Under the pieces are notes generated by a model that saw only the letters and a program-made list of their open reading frames with translations, did no database searches and was not told where the DNA came from. From Siphonodentalium dalli (lineage: Eukaryota; Mollusca; Scaphopoda; Gadilida; Siphonodentaliidae), in the NCBI GenBank assembly GCA_032622095.1, contig CP136063.1, forward strand, positions 142,695,450-142,759,449: DNA of 64,000 nucleotides, read 5' to 3'. A program made the position numbers and the translations under genes. This document shows positions 40,870 to 54,242 of the stretch, in pieces. The first letter of the stretch is position 1, and each line of letters starts with the position of its first letter.

Positions 40870-42720
40870 ATCAACAGGATCCACAAAAATCAATGAATAA
40901 TCACGTGACCCGTGATGACCTATATATCATCAATCCGGCTATGTTCCCCCCAGCAATATACTGAATTATTCTAGTTATATGTTAATTTATTGTACTATTC
41001 ATATGTGTATTGTAAATAAAATTATCCTATCCTATCCTATTCTATCCGAGCTGCGTGTGGCGAGGTACCGATAAAGGGTTAACACACGAATCAAATCATG
41101 ACGATATCATGTTCAGAAATCGCATATCCCGTGCACACTGGGACGAAAACCGAGCTCATTGCGCTAATCCTGATATATATATCATTATCACGTGGCCCAT
41201 GATGACCTATATGTCAAAAATCCGAGCTGCGTGTGGTGAGATTCTGACACAGGAATCAAGCAATACCCATATCGTGTTCAGGAAAACCATATCCCGTGCA
41301 CACTGGGACGAAACCCGAGCACAATGAGCTAAAACTATATATATGATAATCACGTGACCCGTGATGACCTATATATCATAAATCCGAGCTGCGTGTGGCG
41401 AGTTTCCGATAAAGTTTAACACACGAATCAAACCATGCCCATATTTTGTTCAGAAAACGCATATCCCGTGCACACTGGGACGAAAACCGAGCCAATGCGC
41501 TAAAACTGATATATATATGATAATCATGTGACCCGTGATGACCTATATATCATAAATCCGAGCTGCGTGTGGCGAGATACCGATAAAAGGTTTAACACAC
41601 GAATCATATAATGCCGATATCATGTTCAGAAATCGCATATCCCGTGCACACTGGGACGAAAACCGAGCTCATTGCGCTAATCCTGATATATAACATCATC
41701 ACGTGGCCCGTGATGACCTATATGTCAACATCCGAGCTGCGTGTGGTGAGATTCTGATATAGGGTTAACACAGGAATAAAGCAATAGCCATATCGTGTTT
41801 AGGAAAACCATATCCCGTGCACACTGGGACGAAAACCGAATCCAATGCGCAAAAACTGATATATATGATAATCACGTGACCCGTGATGACCTATATATCA
41901 TCAATCCGAGTTGCGTGTGGCGAGATAACGATAAAGGGTTAACACACGAATCAAATAATGCCGATATCATGTTCAGTAATTGCATATCCCGTGCACACTG
42001 GGACGAAAACCGAGCTCATTGCGCTAATCCTGATTTTTATAATCATCACGTGGCCCGTAATGACCTATATGTCAAAAATCCGAGCTGCGTGTGGTGAGAT
42101 TCTGATATATATATAGGGTTAACACAGGAATCAAGCAATATCCATATCGTGTTCAGGAAAACCATATACCGTGCACACTGGGACGAAAACCGAGCCCAAT
42201 GCGCTAAAACTGATATATATGATAATCACGTGACCCGTGATGACCTATATATCATAAATCCGAGCTGAGTGTGGCGAGATTCAGATAAAGGGTTAACACA
42301 CGAATCAAACCATGCCCATATTTTGTTCAGAAAACACATATCCCGTGCACACTGGGACGAAAACCAAGCTCATTGCGCTAATCCTGATATATATCATCAT
42401 CATGTGGCCCGTGATGACCTATATGTCAAAAATCCGAGCTGCGTGTGGCGAGATTCCGATAAAGGGTTAACACACGACTCAAATCATGCGGATATCATGT
42501 TCAGAAAACACATATCCCGTGCACACTGGAACGAAAACCGGGCTCATTGCGCTAATCCTGATATATATCATCATCACGTGGCCCGTGGCGACCCGAGCCG
42601 CGTGTGGTGAGATTCTGATAAAGGATTAACACAATACCCATATCGTGTTCATAAAAACCATATCCCGTACACACGTGACCAGTGATGACCTATATATCAA
42701 AGCTGCGCATGGTGAGATTA
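40870..42720 (+). repeat. ~172-bp satellite array
   Basis: About ten units marked by GAGCTGCGTGTGGYGAG near 41,048, 41,226, 41,390, 41,566, 41,735, 41,912, 42,083, 42,266, 42,440 and 42,597. Spacing varies from 157 to 183 bp. Each unit contains CATATCCCGTGCACACTGG and a CACGTGRCCCGTGATGACC segment. Variants alternate (GTGGCGAG/GTGGTGAG; CACGTGGCC/CACGTGACC), hinting at higher-order structure. Open frames across it are satellite translations. Confidence 0.85.
40938..41043 (+). mobile_element. 106-bp LINE 3' tail inserted in the satellite
   Basis: Ends in TGTAAATAAAATTATCCTAT followed by (CCTAT)n, a typical LINE 3' end with a pentanucleotide tail. Satellite sequence ATCCG is repeated at 40,933-40,937 and 41,044-41,048. 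It is a severely 5'-truncated insertion with no coding part. Confidence 0.7.
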
Positions 42721-45053
42721 ACACGCTATCTCATTCCTGGGACGTAACTCGTGGTCATCAGCCCAAGACACTTCCGGTAGAGTCTCGCGTACAATGGATA
42801 CTGCTGTTCTAGACTAATATCAGGGTGTTTACACTGTTGTGTCAACGAGTTTATGTGCGAAAATACCACCCCTTTGTGGGAGTTGCGTGTGTTATTATAT
42901 AAACGGTGATTGTAGTCCAAGGATATAGCGAAAATGGCGATCAGTAAACACGAAATATGAGTCGGTGAAACAATAGGCGCTAGATTCCGCCGGGAACAGA
43001 CAAAATCGTATTCACGGCTAAAGGGTTTATGTGTTTACTAAGCCCGAGGACAGAATATACTAACACGAATTTATCGCATAAAATGGAAACCATGAACCAT
43101 GTACATACATCTAGTCAAGATTTCAGAATCTGCTCCAAAATACGACGATTATACACTCAAACAACTGAAGGAAGAACTGCGAAAAAGAAATGGAAAACTC
43201 TCTGGTCGTAAACATGAACTAGTTGACCGGTATTAAAGTTTTTGTTGAAAATATACTAAATAATATCATTTCCATTTGTAAAAATATTCACAATTTAAAT
43301 GATTTTACGAAGTTAAATGAAAAAGAGAGAATATTGAGTAAAACAGTTAATTTTGTGTGCAAAATAATATAAATATTCTCCCGAAATAAGAAAAACTCTC
43401 TTTATTGCTACCATATCAGGAATAGAATTAGTCTAGTCGTAATTCTCAGAAAAGACATTTCTAGAAGCATTTCCGCGGAAAAGTTTCAAACCAACTTTTT
43501 TTTACCATAATTCGAAGGTGCCGAACACGAATAGACTGCCTGTCGCCCGATTGTATGAACATAGGGTTCAATAAAAGGCTTTTAAAATCTTCGTGTTTTC
43601 TTCGCTGGAGGGTTGTTGATACGGCACCGTACAACGTCATATGAAATCACGTAACTGGCCTTGAACATACTCAAAAACTTATATTCTCCTCACGGAATGT
43701 TCAAAGCCGCGTTGTATCATGATACTATCATCACAGTAATAATTCTGAAACATTAACATCATATTAATCAGGTACCTACGGTAAGAAATTGCCGTTTTGT
43801 ATATTTATCGACGATTCTCGTAAGAATTCTCTTATAGTCCGGAAGCCAATAGGGGTACCCTTGCACCCGCCCCATGGTACTTAACTTCACCCCACTCATT
43901 TTGTTCATTATTATGTCCTTCAACTTTTAAGCAATGTTTTTTTTTTTTTTTATTATATTTTTTTATTGATAAAGAAGAATAATAACAAAAGAAAGAGACA
44001 AAATACATTCACTCATTCATGCTCTCTGTCCAAAACATGGAAGAGTTTCACTCTTCCATGCCCTGGCCTACTTTCTTACCTGTGACATGCAATTAGAAAA
44101 TATTTAAAGCCACACTATGTGTTAGGACAATTTTAACAGTCATCGTTCAACTTAAAAGCAAGACCAATAATCGATACTAGGTACTACCTTGATATATTTT
44201 TTGCATGAAAAGGACTTTCTTTAGCAACAACAATGATAATAAAAAACAATAGATTATTTGTTTGTCTTCAGAATAACTTTAAATTTCCCTTATTAACCGG
44301 CTAAAGTGGTCGATGGTTTGCAATATTTAAGGTTTGCAGATTCAATGTTCCAACACTATGTGCAGCTTTAATTGATTTAAGTTCTGAATTTAACATAAAC
44401 AGTTTAATTAGTAAATTTAACCATATTGAGACCGTATTGTAAATATTGTGAATATTGCATGGTTCGACAGCAAAGGGGAAAAATACACAACGCTCGCTTG
44501 AATTGCGTTTGGGACTGTGATTGTAAAATGTTGTGACGTGGTTAAGCATACCATGTATATATTGACGTTCTTGTGAACTGTATTACTGGACCAATAAGAA
44601 TGAGAATGATCGCTCGGGTACCGGGTAATTGATTTATGCTGTGTGTTGTTCAGGGTCACTGTTAAGGTAGGGTATACTTTGAGTCTGTAAAAGACAGGGT
44701 TTTTAATATAATATAATATTATTTTATTTTTAAGGCATTTCGAAGTGCCAGCCACTGATTATCGAAGTCGTGATTCATGTTACATTTTGCGTTGTATCTC
44801 TCGCATTCATACCTAAATTGAAGATCGCAAAGGAACGAGCGAAGCGACAGCTGTGTCGGTGTGAATTTGGTCCTATATATTGTTTCAACACTAGTAGGAA
44901 AAGGTAAATTTTTGAATATCTGTATTCATGATCGATACCTATAATGATATTCTTTTTTGTTAGATCAATTGGAAATTGGTTGTTTCTTGTCCATGTTTTA
45001 ATTTCTAGTATAAAGGTTTGGACGTGGGGACAATCCCAGAAAATATGAGATAT
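42540..45053. repeat. Direct 2.5-kb duplication, copy 1
   Basis: Near-identical to 51,750-54,242. It runs from inside the last satellite units, through ~1.2 kb of unassigned sequence (42,720-43,923), the LINE target sequence CTTTTAAGCAATG (43,924-43,936), a T-run, the LINE 3' UTR, and the C-terminal end of the L1/Tx1-like ORF2 (FWDCPHVQTF in minus strand). It then stops at AATATGAGATAT. Because flank and LINE are shared, this is a segmental duplication, not a second insertion. Confidence 0.88.
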
Positions 45054-45179
45054 ATATATATCTTTATTTCCTCCATCTAGGAGAGTATGTTTTACAAAAA
45101 AAAAACATAATTTATTTTTATAATAATAATGCAGAGAAGACAATAGATAATAATTCCCGCCACCACGAAGCACAAGCAC

Positions 45180-45575
45180 TCATCGAAACAAACTCGCATA
45201 AGCACATAATCTCATCAGCTAAAAATTATATACATACATGCACATACACCCTCGCCAATACACACACGTATACAGTAGGTCGTACAACACAAATATAAAC
45301 TACATTTATGCGGGTGCACAATCATACTTATATACACATGTGTGTACATACATACATGTGCGTACACATAACTACACATAGATCAGGGCGGCCACGCATA
45401 CCGGTCGGTTATAAGGCAATCCTTAATACCGTGATATGCGTTGCCGCCCCAAGCTGCTAATGTGTACAGATTATGGATACATACATATATACACACACAC
45501 ACACATGTACACACACACATATATAATACATACACACACATGCATACGTACACACACATATATTTATATTTGTAA
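45180..45575. repeat. CA/TA-rich microsatellite region
   Basis: Interrupted ACACAC/ATACATAC tracts (notably 45,480-45,570) just 3' of the middle LINE in its reading direction. It is non-coding. 45,054-45,180 between the duplication end and this tract is AT-rich with an A-run at 45,096-45,105. Confidence 0.7.
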
Positions 45576-45786
45576 TGGAAAATGCCTATACCGTACGGTC
45601 ACCGACCCGTAGTTGATAACTACTAAACATTAACAAATGATACCAGGACATGCCGGGATGCGGAATTCACTGGGAATTGAATGGAAGATAATCGACTTAT
45701 TTTAGTTAAGAACGTGAGTGTATCATTATCTATTGTTCTGATTAAGATATATGTGTATGTTTGACGTCACGAAAGCAACAGAGGAA

Positions 45787-48700
45787 TTAACAATGCAAAT
45801 ACAATTTATCTTGCAGTTTACGTCGTTGGTTACGAGCGGACAAAAACACCCATGTATACCACAAACGGCGCGTTGCCCTTAAAAAGAAACGAGCCATAGT
45901 GGAATCCGCATCACGGCAATCTTCCGGCACGTACCCTAGAAATATGCGTATAATGTCTTCGAGTGGCATATTGTCAATATGAGTGAACATTGAACACGAA
46001 AATTTATCAAAAAAATCATACCAAATGGTATTTCTGATATGAATCAGAGCATAACACTCAAACAGAATATGCACAAGCTTATCGACGAAACCCCGTCCGC
46101 AGGCACCGCATGTGGAAGGTGTTGAGATAGCTTCAGAACAAATGAGCTGAGCCGCTGTATGGAAATTATTCTTTTCTGAGGGGAACTACTTACACATTAC
46201 CCACAGGTATGACATATCAAGATTGGTATGCACCAATTTAAATTTCTGAAAAGAATTATCGTTCTCAATCCTGTATAACCACTCACGCTCCCAGTGCAGT
46301 GCCGTCAAGTTGACAAGGGTTTTCCATGTGCACTTATCAGGAAATAATGAAGATGATATGTAATCGTGTACATAAGTAATTAAGTCGTGTTCTTGTAAGG
46401 CCTTGAAAAGATCTTTGAAGTAAAGATTCTTGTTCGAATCGGAAATGGACGAACAGTAGAATTGGAGTAACCGTAGAATAAATATTTCTTTGACAGCTTT
46501 GGAAGTATTTAAATTGCACAGGGAATAGACAAATGACATTTTTCTTCGGTATATGTACCATTCAAGCGGATAGGCTCCCAAGAGACCAAGTGCCATGTCA
46601 GTTCTGGTTCGCACATGCAAGCCTTGTATGTGTTTCAAGCACAAGCGGTGAGACCTTTCGAGGCGGTCGCTATCAGTTTTAGTTAAAGAATGCAGAAGCT
46701 CTGAGCCATATAAGCCACATGGAAGTACAACAGATTGATAAAATTTGAAGCTGCTGGCGGGTGTTATACCACCGATATGTAAGCCAGCATTGGATAACAT
46801 AAAATACGTTCCACGCAGTTTAGAGCATATGTTTTCAACAAATTTTGAAACAAAGTTAATCTTTTCTAAGGGAATTCCAAGATGAGTGACACTTTCCGTA
46901 TCTGTTATGCGTGACTGTCCAACAACCAGAACAGTTGGGAGCGAGCCGAAACAACCGTGGACTCGTTAAATACAATAATAACTGTTTTCTGTGGGTTATA
47001 TCGATATCTCCACGTGCGACAGTAGTTTACACATGTATCAATAAGCGATTGTAAACCACTCTTGGACAGTGACAAAAGAGCCATGTCGTCCGCGTGTGTT
47101 GGGCTTGCACAATTAACGCCCTGTAAACATAGGCCACAATTTGAAAGTTCTAGATTGGCCAACAAATCGTCAATATATATGGTATAAAACAAAGGGGACA
47201 ATGTACTTCCCTGGCGCGTTCCTTGTAACATCGGAAGCCAACGAGAGGTGTGACCCATGTATTTTAAGCAACATTGGATATCAGACAGAAGATGCGAAAT
47301 AATTCTCCCGAGCTTGCCTTGGAATTTCCTATGATACAGTTTATGTAATAGCCCCTCGACCCAGACGGTATCGAAAGCTTTCCACACGTCTAAGAAGCAA
47401 GAAAATAATCTGCTCTGCCTCTCAGACGTGTAGGATATGCATTCCGTTACAAGGAAAGATGACATCATGCAGCTGACCCCTCGTTGGAATCCGTTTTGCA
47501 AGGGATGCAAGTTCAGTAAGGAGGGTGTATAAGTTTCGAGTCTTTGTAAGATAAGTCTCTCAAATAGCTTGTATAAACATGGTAGAAGGGTAATTGCCCG
47601 ATAGCTATCGAATGAGTCCTTGGGCTTCGGGTGCTCTTTATAAAGTGAAAAAACAACACCTTTTTTAGCAGATAAAGGAACACATTCTTGACTTATAACT
47701 TGATTAAACAGGTAAGAAATTGCTTCCGCTAACATATTACCACCAAAAATAATGTGTTCATAATTAATTCCATCAAAGCCGGCCGCTTTGTTTGGCTTTA
47801 AGCATTTATAAAGAGAAATCACCTCAGTAGGTGTTGTCGGAAACATTACAAGACTATCGACGTGATTGGATGTATTTTGAGAACGTTCCTGGTCGACAAA
47901 ACTATTGACAGTCTCAAAGTGCTTCTGGTCAAATTGGGGATCAACTAGACGTGTTGAGAAAATTTGCTCATAGTAAGAGGCTCAACCCTCGATGATTTCA
48001 GATTTATCTCTAAGAATCTGGCCATTGTGTGTGAAAAAAGAAGATGCAAGAGTTCCACGGTCTCTTCTTTTGGCATTAAAAAGTTTAAAGACCGTTGCTT
48101 GGTCACTTTCGGCACACTTGTCGATTTCTTCGTTAAAGCTATCCAGATATTACATCGAAGCCCTGCGATAAGCGCGTCTAAACGAACACTTGGCTGCTTT
48201 GTAAGCATCATATAAAATTCCATTCCGGGGCCTACATGCCGCGATCCAGACTGATCTCTTCGTGTGCATTTGATTATGTAAGTAGCTTAGTTCTTTGCTC
48301 CAGATAGGTTTCAAGAATGACTTGTATTTCTTTTTCGGTACGTTTTTCTCAGCGCTATTCCTGATAGCAGAGCATATAGAGTCGTAATAATTGTTGAGAT
48401 CATTCCGATTAATTACTGATTGTGCAGGCAATTGTGAATTGAGATCACGCTGGTAAGACACAATTAGGCTGTCATTAGACTTAAATCTTGACCAGTTAAA
48501 ATTCTGCACTTGAAAGCTATGCACAGTAGAATTAGTGGGGATGGATTTCAAGGCAAGATTCATATGAACTATGAGTGGTCTGTGATTTGAAACATTTCGG
48601 CTGTCGTCATCTAAAACACTGCAACTCGAAATAATAGCATCATCGGAACAGCTGATCAGTATATGATCTATAACCGAGCCGGCGTACCCCATAGCTGGGA

Positions 48701-49427
48701 CGTATGTGACGTCCATATTATAGCAACCGTCATTCACGGACTTGAGCCTAAGAAGCTCCATCAGCTTCTTTAGCTCACTTCCACGTTCATCCAGCCGCCG
48801 TGTACAAGCGTTAAAGTCACCAATGAAGAACACTTTACCTTGAGATGAGAATGTGAACCAAAGATCGTGTAGTTTCTTCAGATATTCAAGAAAAAGTTCT
48901 AGTGTATAATTAGATGACGGTAGATATACTTGTATGATGTATATATAGTACTCCCCCATATTAATTTGTATACCGATTAACCGGTCATCATCGATCGGTA
49001 ACTGCGATACTCTTCCTCCGAACCTCTCTCTATTCCAAAGGAGTGCAACACCACCAGGCGTGTGTCCCCTCTGCATAGGAAGCCGCTGGGAGGAGTCGCT
49101 AATGGCACAAAAGACGTATCGACTGTTTATTGACTGAAAAAACAATAAGTATTTTTTTGCTAACCAATGCTCTGAAATTCCGCAAATGTCGATGTTTTCT
49201 TCGTCTAGCAGTTTACTCAAATAGTAGGCAGACGATAGAATGCCAGTCGCGTTCCACGTGGCTAGACTAAACATGACGACAGAAAAGATTAAATCTTGGG
49301 AAAGTGTCCTTGTAACACCAGTACACGAGGCTACATGTACATGTTGACACGGTTGAGCGTATAAAACATAACTCAGTAAAAATACAAGAGATACAATCTG
49401 AAACAAAGAACAAGGTTTGAGGTGCAT
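45787..49427 (-). pseudogene. LINE ORF2: endonuclease-reverse transcriptase, frameshifted
   Basis: The endonuclease is in 48,150-49,427: FSLATWNATGI (N-terminal Asn), ISEHWL (catalytic Glu), FFIGDFNA (Asp/Asn), and SNHRPLIVHM near the catalytic His. After a frameshift near 48,150-48,220, the RT lies at 46,905-47,846 with NKAAGFDGINYEHI, YRAITLLPCLYKLFERL, FSCFLDVWKAFDTVW, QGTRQGSTLSPLFYTIYIDD and HADDMALLSLS (catalytic DD). The thumb/C-terminus continues in 46,186-46,800. The end has a CGACGRGF...HILFEC zinc-like motif (46,110-46,055) and 45,787-46,074. It would nick and prime on target DNA; this copy is inactive. Confidence 0.87.
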
Positions 49428-49488
49428 CGTCAGGAGTTATTTGTGAGTTAAACTTTTCTGAAAGAAATACATGCACTTGAACACAACA

Positions 49489-51359
49489 CTAGTGATCAAT
49501 ATTCTGATTCGATCTGACGTTTCGGTTCTTGTAAACGTTGTGTGGTACCCAAGGTGTGGCGGAAACATCAGACGGCCAGAACAAATCGGCTAGAACGTCA
49601 TCTATACTCTCGCAGTCAATGTTGATCCTGGCTGATACATAGCCGTTCGGTTGGCGGGGTTTAAAAATACGAATAACAGTGAAATTGATGCCATTGTCTT
49701 CCAGGTAACGTCTAACTGTTCCCGCTGTAACTCTGTCCTCTAGATTGGAGAGAAACACGCGACATGTTTTCAGAGGTTCCTGGTTTCGCTGTTTGAAGAA
49801 CGTTGCACTTCTGTCTGTGCGATGATTGGGTTCATAGCCAACATGTTGGTCATGCGGAATGTCGCGACGACTGTCATTGGAATCTAAGGTGCTATCCACG
49901 GAATGAGGTGAATGATTCCTTGTATTTCTGGGTACATTGACTGGTGTACTCTTTGTCGAGGAAACATCTTTCGTAGGGCGATCAGAGTACCCAGCAATAT
50001 CAACAACTGTTAGTTTGGAGAATCCGAGATCGGATTTTTGAACTTGAGTTGTCGAAATATCACCAATGGTAGATAGGGATGGCCTAGAAAACTTAGCCGA
50101 AGTCGAGGAAGACGAATGAGGTGTGTAAGATGTTCTATCCAGAGGTGTGTCACAAAGCTTCAGGATTCCCTTCGATATATCAGTTTGACATTTGTTAATG
50201 AGAAGGACGGAATCAGAGAGCGATTTTGTAAAGGTATCAAGCTTTCCAATAGTTTCGGTCGAAAATGATTTCATGGTAGATTTTGCAAAGTTCATGAAAT
50301 CTTTTGTCATTTTTCGTCAGAAGGAAGTTTTTTCTTGAGTGCGTCATTCATTGTAGCAATTGAACCAGTGTGAGACTTAATCCAGTTGTCGGTGTCAGAT
50401 AAACACTTTTCAAGAGAATTAATGTCATTTTGAATATCTCTCATAGAATGTTTGTTACATACTTTATAGTCTGCAAGATCAGAACTGAGTTTTCTGGTTG
50501 ACTTGTCATCGCTTACAAATTCTTCAAACATAACAGAGACGGTAGACTCAAGTTTCGCATACTTTGTAATAAGTTCAGGTACAGCGTCTAAGCATTGCAA
50601 TTTATGTTCCAATGTCGTTACACGGGATTCTAAACTGGCTAGTTGGCCCTTAAGAGAAGGTATCTCGTGAATACAATTATCTGTTGCAGAAAACTGGTCG
50701 GTTTTTATAAGAAGTAGTTCCTTGTGAATATTCAGAAGTGAAGAGGCAACAGATGGAGAAAGGCGAGATGAGTCATCATGCTCGATGTCATAATCGCGTG
50801 ATTTCGGCTGTGAAAGACTTGTTTGAGGACGCAAGTTCCTGGACTTGCTGATGATGTCATTCAGGGATTCCGAGTTCTCGTCTACGAGAAAGGAAAACAA
50901 GTTAAAAATGTCGAGGGAAAGTTTTTCTGAGATGGATTCATTAGACTTGCTGGACTTGATCCGTTGTTTCAGAATCGATGAAGGATCGTATGGAAATGAA
51001 GGAAGACATTTCGCCTGGTTGAAAGCATAACACCTTAAGCGCTTTAGTGCATCCTCATCATAAGCACAGTCTTGAATGGAGCTAACGAGTTCTACTTTTG
51101 TGGTAGAATGAAGAGCAGTTTTTACTGCGAGAAAATGTGGAGCGATAATTTGGTCATTGCTAACATCATCATCTGAAGTGAGCTTTGAAAGTTCCGAGTA
51201 CAATGAATGCAGGGAATCGAATATGGCACTTTTGGCGTAACAGTGATCAACATCTGATTGTCTGCGACTGGACATACCGTTGTTGTATCTTGGTACAGCA
51301 ATACTATTGAGTTGAGTGTCATTCAATATGTCCATTGAGCTAGTAATCAGGCCGTCCAT
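49489..51359 (-). CDS. LINE ORF1 (two abutting frames)
   Basis: The first frame, 50,307-51,359 (350 residues), is hydrophilic with heptad-like Leu spacing around LKGQLASLESRVTTLEHKL (coiled coil). The second, 49,489-50,310 (273 residues), continues Ser/Thr-rich and ends with an RRM-like segment (CRVFLSNLEDRVTAGTVRRY, then GYVSARINIDC). The frames meet with the stop and ATG overlapping as ATGA at 50,310-50,307, following an A-run. This is either a single ORF1 broken by one indel, or genuine termination-reinitiation. ORF1 proteins bind LINE RNA as oligomers. The assignment rests on position before ORF2 and architecture. Confidence 0.7.
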
Positions 51360-51749
51360 TTAAGTGTTTATTGTATCAGCCAACAGTGTGAGACCCGAAA
51401 CCAATTAAACAGTAGGGAATTCCCCAGGTGCACTTCGGCGAGCCGAAGTACTCGTGGTACTCATGCGTGACATTTTTGGCCGGCGAGAAATCCTCTTCTA
51501 TGGACGTTCATAGTGAGTACAGTTCACGATTGGGTAGGAGCAGTGTTGGAAAAACATGGCGACGATTACAAAATCAATTGAACAAAAGTATTTTTACCAC
51601 CTTGTGAGAATCCAACGCGGATCACAAAACATTCCATGCCCACACGAAGCGCGAGGAACACCACAATAAGGCACTGTTCATCGTTTTATCATGGCACTTC
51701 TCATTTTGAGAAATAAAGGGATATATTGCGGAGCACAAAAAAGTATCGG

Positions 51750-54242
51750 GCTCATTGCGCTAATCCTGATATATATCATCATCACGTGGCCCGTGGCGAC
51801 CCGAGCCGCGTGTGGTGAGATTCTGATAAAGGATTAACACAATACCCATATCGTGTTCATAAAAACCATATCCCGTACACACGTGACCAGTGATGACCTA
51901 TATATCAAAGCTGCGCATGGTGAGATTAACACGCTATCTCATTCCTGGGACGTAACTCGTGGTCATCAGCCCAAGACACTTCCGGTAGAGTCTCGCGTAC
52001 AATGGATACTGCTGTTCTAGACTAATATCAGGGTGTTTACACTGTTGTGTCAACGAGTTTATGTGCGAAACCACCCCTTTGTGGGAGTTGCGTGTGTTAT
52101 TATATAAACGGTGATTGTAGTCCAAGGATATAGCGAAAATGGCGATCAGTAAACACGAAATATGAGTCGGTGAAACAATAGGCGCTAGATTCCGCCGGGA
52201 ACAGACAAAATCGTATTCACGGCTAAATTGTTTATGTGTTTACTAAGCCCGAGGACAGAATATACTAACACGAATTTATCGCATAAAATGGAAACCATGA
52301 ACCATGTACATACATCTATTCAAGATTTCAGAATCTGCTCCAAAATACGACGATTATACACTCAAACAACTGAAGGAAGAACTGCGAAAAAGAAATGGAA
52401 AACTCTCTGGTCGTAAACATGAACTAGTTGACCGGTATTAAAGTTTTTGTTGCAAATATACTAAATAATATCATTTCCATTTGTAAAAATATTCACAATT
52501 TAAATGATTTTACGAAGTTAAATGAAAAAGAGAGAATATTGAGTAAAACAGTTAATTTTGTGTGCAAAAAAATATATATTTTCTCCCGAAATAAGAAAAA
52601 CGCTCTTTATTGCTACCATATCAGGAATAGAATTAGTCTAGTCGTAATTCTCAGAAAAGACAGCATTTCCGCGTAAAAGTGTCAAACCAACTTTTTTACC
52701 ATAATTCGAAGGTGCCGAGCACGAATAGACTGCCTGTCGCCCGATTGTATGAACATAGGGTTCAATAAAAGGCTTTTAAAATCTTCGTGTTTTCTTCGCT
52801 GGAGGGTTGTTGATACGGCACCGTACAGCGTCATATGAAATCACGTAACTGGCCTTGAACATACTCAAAAACTTATATACTCCTCACGGAATGTTCAAAG
52901 CCGCGTTGTATCATGATACTATCATCACAGTAATAATTCTGAAACATTAACATCATATTAATCAGGTACCTACGGTAAGAAATTGCTGTTTTGTATATTT
53001 ATCGACGATTCTCGTAAGAATTCTCTTATAGTCCGGGAGCCAATAGGGGTACCCTTGCACCCGCCCCATGGGACTTAACTTCACCCCACTCATTTTGTTC
53101 ATTATTATGTCCTTCAACTTTTAAGCAATGTTTTTTTTTTTTTTTTATTATATTTTTTTATTGATAAAGAAGAATAATAACAAAAGAAAGAATTCACTCA
53201 TTCATGCTCTCTGTCCAAAACATGGAAGAGTTTCACTCTTCCATGCCCTGGCCTACTTTCTTACCTGTGACATGCAATTAGAAAATATTTAAAGCCACAC
53301 TATGTGTTAGGACAATTTTAACAGTCATCGTTCAACTTTAAAGCAAGACCAATAATCGATACTAGGTACTACCTTGATATATTTTTTGCATGAAAAGGAC
53401 TTTCTTTAGCAACAACAATGATAATAAAAAACAATAGATTATTTGTTTGTCTTCAGAATAACTTTAAATTTCCCTTATTAACCGGCTAAAGTGGTCGATG
53501 GTTTGCAATATTTAAGGTTTGCAGATTCAATGTTCCAACACTATGTGCAGCTTTAATTGATTTAAGTTCTGAATTTAACATAAACAGTTTAATTAGTAAA
53601 TTTAACCATATTGAGACCGTATTGTAAATATTGTGAATATTGCATGGTTCGACAGCAAAGGGGAAAAATACACAACGCTCGCTTGAATTGCGTTTGGGAC
53701 TGTGATTGTAAAATGTTGTGACGTGGTTAAGCATACCATGTATATATTGACGTTCTTGTGAACTGTATTACTGGACCAATACGAATGAGAATGATCGCTC
53801 GGGTACCGGGTAATTGATTTATGCTGTGTGTTGTTCAGGGTCACTGTTAAGGTAGGGTATACTTTGAGTCTGTAAAAGACAGGGTTTTTAATATAATATT
53901 ATATTATTTTATTTTTAAGGCATTTCGAAGTGCCAGCCACTGATTATCGAAGTCGTGATTCATGTTACATTTTGCGTTGTATCTCTCGCATTCATACCTA
54001 AATTGAAGATCACAAAGGAACGAGCGAAGCGACAGCTGTGTCGGTGTGAATTTGGTCCTATATATATATTGTTTCAACACTAGTAGGAAAAGGTTAATTT
54101 TTGAATATCTGTATTCATGATCGATACCTATAATGATATTCTGTTTTGTTAGATCAATTGGAAATTGGTTGTTTCTTGTCCATGTTTTAATTTCTAGTAT
54201 AAAGGTTTGGACGTGGGGACAATCCCAGAAAATATGAGATAT
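51750..54242. repeat. Direct 2.5-kb duplication, copy 2
   Basis: Matches 42,540-45,053 with small indels. It starts abruptly at GGGCTCATTGCGC after unrelated sequence and carries only the last ~190 bp of the 172-bp satellite. Beyond 54,242 it continues into the rest of the L1/Tx1-like LINE, so this is the copy attached to the longer element. Confidence 0.88.

Larger units (their letters stand above)
45600..51740 (-). mobile_element. Degenerate APE-type LINE (jockey/CR1-like), approximate ends
   Basis: Minus-strand non-LTR retrotransposon with ORF1 (coiled-coil and RNA-binding-like C-terminus) followed by ORF2 (apurinic endonuclease, reverse transcriptase, C-terminal Cys/His motif). Several frameshifts break ORF2. 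The 5' flank 51,360-51,740 holds a perfect short stem (ACTTCGGC GA GCCGAAGT, 51,432-51,449). The ends and target duplication were not identified. Clade placement needs a phylogeny. Confidence 0.82.

Noticed and set aside
44301-44755. Small minus-strand frames in the LINE 3' UTR (and copies at 53,486-53,844)
   Set aside because: They lie in the 3' UTR of the L1/Tx1-like LINE, are identical because of the duplication, and have no domain.
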